The notes beneath the pieces are model-generated. The model did no database searches. It had not been told where the DNA came from and saw only the letters and a program-made list of their open reading frames with translations. A program made the position numbers and the translations under genes. DNA of 8,027 bases, taken from positions 1 to 8,027 of the forward strand of contig JANYAL010000188.1 of assembly GCA_025361325.1 (NCBI GenBank), given 5' to 3'. Shown piece after piece: positions 4,442 to 8,027 of the stretch (positions are counted from its first letter, which is position 1; every line of letters starts with the position of its first letter). This DNA comes from Bacteroidota bacterium. Lineage in GTDB: Bacteria > Bacteroidota > Bacteroidia > Chitinophagales > Chitinophagaceae.

Positions 4442-6841
4442 ATGGATACAAAGTTTTATTTACAGAGTCCAGAAGAAGAGATGGAATTCATGCCTATTAT
4501 CCCCCTGAATGAAAATGAGGATGGAAACCCCGATGATCAGGTCATTCCTGATGAATTACCCCTGCTTCCCCTGAGAAATACCGTGCTCTTCCCCGGTGTG
4601 GTGATACCCATCACAGTGGGGCGCGACAAGAGCATAAAAGCTGTCACCGACGCTTATAAGGCTGACAAATTGATAGGCGTGGTAGCGCAAAAAGACAGTA
4701 ATGTGGAAGAACCTACTATCAGCGACCTGGAAGATATTGGTACCGTGGCCAAGATCGCCAAACTCATCAAAATGCCCGACGGTGGTACCACCATCATCAT
4801 ACAGGGACGCAAGCGCTGCAAGTTAGAAGAGATCACTGCCGACGACCCCTATTTCAAAGCCAGGATTACCATATTGAACGACTCCATCATTACCGATGAC
4901 TCCGATTTCAATGCCATGATCAGCAGCATCAAGGACCTGGCCGGGCAAATCGTAAACCTCTCCCCTAACCTGCCCAGCGAAGCGGCCATCATACTTAAGA
5001 ATATCGAGAACCCCTCATTCCTGATCCATTTTGTGAGCAGTAACCTCAACTGCGATATCAAAGAAAAACAGCGGCTGCTTGAGATCAGTGATATCAAGTC
5101 CAGGGCGGAACTTTTAATGAACCTCATGCAGACCGAACTGCAATATGCCGAGCTGAAGAACAAAGTGACTACCAAAACCAGGGCCGAACTGGATAAACAA
5201 CAAAAGGACTATTTCCTGCAACAGCAGATAAAAGCCTTAAAGGATGAACTGGGCGGAGAGAACGTGGCTGAAGTGAAGGAAATGCAGAAAAGGGCAGAAG
5301 GAAAGAAATGGCCCGAAGCCGCTAAGGAAATGTTCAACAAGGGTGTCGAGAAGCTGGACCGCATGCACCCCACTACGCCGGACTATTCCGTGGTGTATAA
5401 CCACCTCGATCTGATGCTTGACCTTCCCTGGGAAGATTATACCGAAGACGTTTATGACCTCAAAAAGGCCAAAAAAATACTGGACAATGACCATTACGGC
5501 ATGCAAAAGATCAAGGAACGTATACTGGAATATCTTGCCGTACTGAAACTGAAGGGCGATATGAAATCACCCATACTCTGTTTCCTGGGCCCTCCGGGTA
5601 TCGGCAAGACCAGCCTCGGTAAGAGCATTGCTTCTGCTATCAACCGCAAATATGTAAGGGTGAGCCTGGGCGGACTGCATGACGAGAGTGAGATACGCGG
5701 GCACCGGAAGACTTATATCGGTGCCATGCCCGGCAGGATTCTCCAGAGTATCCGGAAAGTGAAGTCAAGCAACCCCGTGATGATACTTGACGAGATCGAC
5801 AAAGTGGGGTCCGATCACCGCGGAGACCCCTCCTCGGCCCTGCTGGAAGTGCTGGATCCCGAACAGAACAATACATTCTATGATAATTACCTGGAACTGG
5901 AATATGACCTCAGCAAAGTGCTGTTCATTGCCACCGCCAATAATATCAGCAATATTCCCCCTGCCCTGCGTGACAGGCTGGAGATCATTGAACTGAGCGG
6001 CTATGCCGTGGAAGAAAAGACAGAGATCGCGAAAAGACACCTCATCCCCAAGCAAAAGGACATGCACGGACTTAAAGACATCATTTTCAATACCAGTGAT
6101 AAGATACTGGAAAGAGTGATACAGGACTATACACGGGAAAGTGGGGTACGTGAACTGGACAGGCAGCTGGCCAGTATCATGCGCTACCAGGCAAAGGAAG
6201 TGGTGCTTAACGGAAAGTATAAAGCCACCATTACCGCCAAGGACCTGGAAAAGATCCTGGGCAAACCCCGGTACAGCAATGACCTGTACAAGACGGCGAA
6301 TATGCCGGGGGTTGCAGTAGGACTGGCCTGGACCTATGTAGGAGGAGATATCCTTTTCATAGAGACACAACTTAGCGAAGGCAAGGGTGAACTGAAACTG
6401 ACCGGCAACCTCGGCAATGTAATGAAGGAAAGCGCCAGTACTGCCCTCACTTACCTGGAAGCAAATGGCAAGAAAGTGAATATCGATGCCGCAGATTTCA
6501 AGAATAAGGATATCCATATACATGTCCCGGAGGGTGCGGTACCCAAGGACGGCCCCAGTGCAGGTATCACCATGCTCTCAGCCCTCGCCAGCGCATTCAC
6601 CGGCAGGAAGATAAAACCATACCTGGCCATGACGGGCGAGATCACCCTGCGCGGACAGGTACTACCCGTAGGAGGCATCAAGGAAAAAGTGCTGGCCGCA
6701 AAAAGAGCCGGGCTGAAAGAGATCATTATGTGCTGGCAGAATGAAAAGGATGTGGAGGAGATCAACCAACAGTTCATCAAGGGCATAAAGTTTCATTATG
6801 TAAAAACAATGCAACAGGTGCTGGAACTGGCGCTGGTGTGA
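4442..6841 (+). CDS. lon: ATP-dependent protease Lon (LonA type)
   Basis: A soluble AAA+ serine protease that unfolds and degrades damaged and short-lived regulatory proteins as a hexamer. The 799 residues are the usual LonA length. A short acidic N-terminal extension (1-36) precedes the LonN substrate-binding domain (about 38-230, beginning LPLLPLRNTVLFPGVVIPI) and a coiled linker (about 230-300, containing DYFLQQQIKALKDELG). The AAA+ module has Walker A GPPGIGKT (383-390), Walker B VMILDEID (446-453), sensor-1 region IATANN (496-501) and arginine-finger region ALRDRLE (508-514). The C-terminal protease domain carries the Ser-Lys dyad: S706 in PKDGPSAGIT and K749 in GGIKEK, with the same 43-residue spacing as E. 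coli S679/K722. All key residues are present. ATG 4442 is preceded only by a weak GAG. An internal Met (codon 14 or 17) could also serve, because the first 30 residues are not conserved. The gene is divergent from cca and monocistronic by its surroundings. Confidence 0.98.
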   Translation: MDTKFYLQSPEEEMEFMPIIPLNENEDGNPDDQVIPDELPLLPLRNTVLFPGVVIPITVGRDKSIKAVTDAYKADKLIGVVAQKDSNVEEPTISDLEDIGTVAKIAKLIKMPDGGTTIIIQGRKRCKLEEITADDPYFKARITILNDSIITDDSDFNAMISSIKDLAGQIVNLSPNLPSEAAIILKNIENPSFLIHFVSSNLNCDIKEKQRLLEISDIKSRAELLMNLMQTELQYAELKNKVTTKTRAELDKQQKDYFLQQQIKALKDELGGENVAEVKEMQKRAEGKKWPEAAKEMFNKGVEKLDRMHPTTPDYSVVYNHLDLMLDLPWEDYTEDVYDLKKAKKILDNDHYGMQKIKERILEYLAVLKLKGDMKSPILCFLGPPGIGKTSLGKSIASAINRKYVRVSLGGLHDESEIRGHRKTYIGAMPGRILQSIRKVKSSNPVMILDEIDKVGSDHRGDPSSALLEVLDPEQNNTFYDNYLELEYDLSKVLFIATANNISNIPPALRDRLEIIELSGYAVEEKTEIAKRHLIPKQKDMHGLKDIIFNTSDKILERVIQDYTRESGVRELDRQLASIMRYQAKEVVLNGKYKATITAKDLEKILGKPRYSNDLYKTANMPGVAVGLAWTYVGGDILFIETQLSEGKGELKLTGNLGNVMKESASTALTYLEANGKKVNIDAADFKNKDIHIHVPEGAVPKDGPSAGITMLSALASAFTGRKIKPYLAMTGEITLRGQVLPVGGIKEKVLAAKRAGLKEIIMCWQNEKDVEEINQQFIKGIKFHYVKTMQQVLELALV

Positions 6842-6902
6842 TCAGGAAAAGACGTTTGGTAAGATCACGGATCAGATCTTTAACAATTTATTTAAGAAAT
6901 TA

Positions 6903-6930
6903 GGTACAACCCCAAGCATCATTTTTACGT
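6903..6930 (+). promoter_or_regulatory. ECF-sigma-like promoter candidate downstream of lon
   Basis: GGTACAACCCC (6903-6913) carries the AAC core typical of ECF-sigma -35 elements. After 17 bp from that core comes CGTAAA (6928-6933), with the CGT of ECF -10 elements. CGT lies inside the palindrome TTTACGTAAA (6924-6933). A transcript would start near 6936-6940. This is pattern matching to general ECF promoter rules, and I cannot name the sigma factor. Confidence 0.35.
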
Positions 6931-6942
6931 AAATAATTATCT

Positions 6943-6978
6943 ATGAGTGATCAACAGATATCCATGTTGGTTGTTTAA
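6943..6978 (+). CDS. Possible 11-codon mini-ORF in a small transcript
   Basis: ATG AGT GAT ... TAA encodes MSDQQISMLVV. It starts a few bases after the predicted start site of the ECF-like promoter and ends 12 bp before the strong terminator, so it would be the only ORF of an approximately 85-nt transcript. There is no Shine-Dalgarno sequence. An ORF this short arises easily by chance, and the transcript might equally be a non-coding RNA. No homology is recognised. Confidence 0.2.
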   Translation: MSDQQISMLVV

Positions 6979-6990
6979 GGGTTAAAGTGG

Positions 6991-7024
6991 TTCCCGTCCT
7001 GTGTTCACAGGATGGGAATTTTTT
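6991..7024 (+). terminator. Strong intrinsic terminator
   Basis: TTCCCGTCCTGTG (6991-7003) pairs with CACAGGATGGGAA (7006-7018) over 13 positions with one G-U pair, followed by six T (7019-7024). In practice the loop opens to four bases. It ends lon transcripts after a 150-nt 3' region and any small transcript from the ECF-like promoter. The T-run overlaps the stop codon of the convergent gene by two bases. On the minus strand no T-run follows the stem, so it should act mainly in one direction. Confidence 0.9.
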
Positions 7025-7511
7025 AATTCAGGGAACTCACATCCCTTCCCCTTCTTTTCTCTACCCAATCAAGTTCCTTCTCTGTAGTGAATGCCTGCAT
7101 GATAGCTACCAGGAACATGGCTGCAATATTTCCAGACAGGAAATAAGTATTGTAACAAAAGAATCCGCTGATATCCGGTCCGTGGTGTTTGAAGAATGTG
7201 ACCATGTCCCATACCAGGAACAGGGCGCAACTGGCCATGCCGGCCAGAAAGATCGCTTTTGAAAGGAACCGTACCAGCCCAACCGGATGCCAGGCTGTTC
7301 GCCTGAAGAATATGACATAAACGGCCAAAAAAACTGCTGCAGGAATAGAAAGGATGAAGAGTTCATACACCAGGTCAATCGGTGAGGAGGAGAACAGCCT
7401 GGATAAGCCGTAAAAAGCGCCAATGATCAATCCAATGATCACCGGCACCGATAAAAACAGCAAAAAGAGGAGCACATATAATTTACTGTAACGTACAAAT
7501 TTGTCTTCCAT
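7023..7511 (-). CDS. Four-helix integral membrane protein of unknown function
   Basis: A 162-residue protein that I do not recognise. Hydrophobic stretches at about 11-36, 50-69, 84-106 and 122-141 predict four transmembrane helices, with both ends on the same side. The basic segments RRTAWHP (70-76) and EKRRGRD (151-157) after helices 2 and 4 favour a cytoplasmic location for both termini. There is no signal peptide, no catalytic motif and no known domain. A conserved-looking charged loop, WDMVTFFKHHGPD (101-113), lies between helices 3 and 4. ATG 7511 is supported by GGAG eight bases upstream, an unusually good ribosome-binding site for this genome, and that GGAG is part of a hairpin. The gene lies 163 bp downstream of the M42 peptidase gene on the same strand and converges with lon. 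Confidence 0.7.
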   Translation of the reverse strand: MEDKFVRYSKLYVLLFLLFLSVPVIIGLIIGAFYGLSRLFSSSPIDLVYELFILSIPAAVFLAVYVIFFRRTAWHPVGLVRFLSKAIFLAGMASCALFLVWDMVTFFKHHGPDISGFFCYNTYFLSGNIAAMFLVAIMQAFTTEKELDWVEKRRGRDVSSLN

Positions 7512-7516
7512 AACAC

Positions 7517-7540
7517 ATGCTCCAACAAATGTTGGAGTAT
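7517..7540 (-). promoter_or_regulatory. Hairpin/operator enclosing the ribosome-binding site of the membrane-protein gene
   Basis: CTCCAACA (7520-7527), AA, TGTTGGAG (7530-7537) is a perfect 8-bp inverted repeat that extends to 11 bp with one G/T exception. On the minus strand the GGAG that serves as Shine-Dalgarno (7523-7520, eight bases before ATG) is paired with the CTCC of the other arm. It could act as an RNA switch that hides the ribosome-binding site, or as a DNA operator for a dimeric repressor. Confidence 0.6.
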
Positions 7541-7627
7541 TTGGTTTTAGCGTTTAAAATTTTATTTCTCACACATTATTACAAAACATCCCCTTCAAAT
7601 TCTTATGGTCATCCAGGTTCCCCTTCC

Positions 7628-7658
7628 GGGGGCTTTATGGGGTTTGGGGATTCAGGGG
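7628..7658 (+). other. G-quadruplex-forming motif
   Basis: Four G-tracts of at least four G (7628-7632, 7639-7642, 7646-7649, 7655-7658) are separated by loops of 6, 3 and 5 bases, and a fifth tract follows at 7679-7682. This satisfies the standard G4 rule with room for four tetrads. It lies in the 163-bp gap after the M42 peptidase gene, on the template strand of that gene, so the peptidase mRNA 3' region is C-rich. Confidence 0.6.
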
Positions 7659-7674
7659 CTTGTTATTCGTGTTG

Positions 7675-8027
7675 CTAAGGGGTAAAATAACTCAAATTCG
7701 TCTTTGGCGTAATATCCAGCAGCGCATGATACATCAGCCTGATGGTATTCTCGATATCGTCCTTATGCAGCATCTCTACCGTAGTGTGCATATAGCGAAG
7801 CGGTATAGATATCAGTACCGAAGGGCAACCATCATTGGCATAGGCAAATGAGTCGGTATCAGTTCCCGTGCTCCGGCTCACGGCATGATACTGTACGGGG
7901 ATCTTATGCTTCGCTGCCGATGCCTGCACCAGGGCCAGCAGTTTGTTGTGTACTGCAGGGCCAAACGTAAGGGATGGACCCTTGCCGCAACTACATTCTC
8001 CTTCCACCATCTTGTTGATCATGGGGG
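7675..8027 (-). CDS. M42 family metallopeptidase (aminopeptidase), C-terminal part
   Basis: The last 116 residues of a cytoplasmic di-metal aminopeptidase of the M42 (TET/glutamyl aminopeptidase-like) family; the rest lies beyond the right edge. Diagnostic features are GKGPSLTFGPAVH, then STGTDTDSFAYANDGCP, then ISIPLRYMHTTVEMLHKDDIE, where the His of RYMHT is a C-terminal metal ligand and the GTDTD stretch is conserved in the family. The frame is open to the window edge, and the Met codon at 8022 is internal because M42 enzymes are about 350 residues long. The C-terminus LSYFTP-stop (TAG at 7677-7675) has normal length. The N-terminal catalytic residues cannot be inspected. Confidence 0.92.
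   Translation of the reverse strand, partial: PMINKMVEGECSCGKGPSLTFGPAVHNKLLALVQASAAKHKIPVQYHAVSRSTGTDTDSFAYANDGCPSVLISIPLRYMHTTVEMLHKDDIENTIRLMYHALLDITPKTNLSYFTP

Noticed and set aside
4230..4508. Open frame of 92 codons crossing the lon start
   Set aside because: It overlaps the lon 5' end in another frame and includes the intergenic repeats. It has no protein-like pattern.
5765..6523. Open frame of 252 codons on the minus strand
   Set aside because: It lies entirely antisense to the lon AAA+ and protease domains, where every expected Lon motif is intact, and its translation is Cys/His/Phe-rich with no recognisable domain. It is a shadow of lon codon usage.

Overview
The window looks like a chromosomal segment from a member of the Bacteroidota, probably Chitinophagaceae-like. 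The grounds are the flavour of the MiaA, CCA-transferase and Lon proteins, a pRiA4b ORF-3-type protein between two tRNA-processing genes, mostly absent Shine-Dalgarno sequences, and short-period degenerate repeats in the intergenic gaps. This placement is inference from recognised protein style, not from a search.

Layout. Positions 1-776 are AT-rich and hold an intact PhnB-like VOC-fold gene on the minus strand (324-776). An almost perfect inverted partial copy of its middle sits at the very left edge (1-113 versus 540-652). Next, all on the minus strand, come miaA (1011-1907), a pRiA4b ORF-3 family gene (2046-2618) and a CCA-adding enzyme/poly(A) polymerase gene (2649-4157). In transcription order this is cca, pRiA4b-like, miaA. 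Two of the three act on tRNA (3'-CCA addition and A37 prenylation), so a tRNA-maturation operon is plausible. A 284-bp divergent intergenic region separates cca from lon (4442-6841, plus strand), which encodes a complete ATP-dependent protease. The 181 bp after lon hold a possible self-contained small transcription unit: an ECF-sigma-like promoter, an 11-codon ORF and a strong intrinsic terminator. The right end has two minus-strand genes: a four-helix membrane protein of unknown function (7023-7511) and the C-terminal third of an M42-family aminopeptidase (7675 to the window edge).

Function. Most of the window is housekeeping: tRNA maturation (cca, miaA) and protein turnover (lon, M42 peptidase). 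I see no defence system, CRISPR array, complete mobile element or biosynthetic cluster. The points worth following up are non-coding or structural: the inverted partial duplication of the VOC gene, the putative orphan small transcript after lon, a hairpin that encloses the ribosome-binding site of the membrane-protein gene, a four-tract G-quadruplex motif, a heptamer tandem repeat running into the cca stop codon, and an unusual insertion in the CCA-enzyme catalytic domain.
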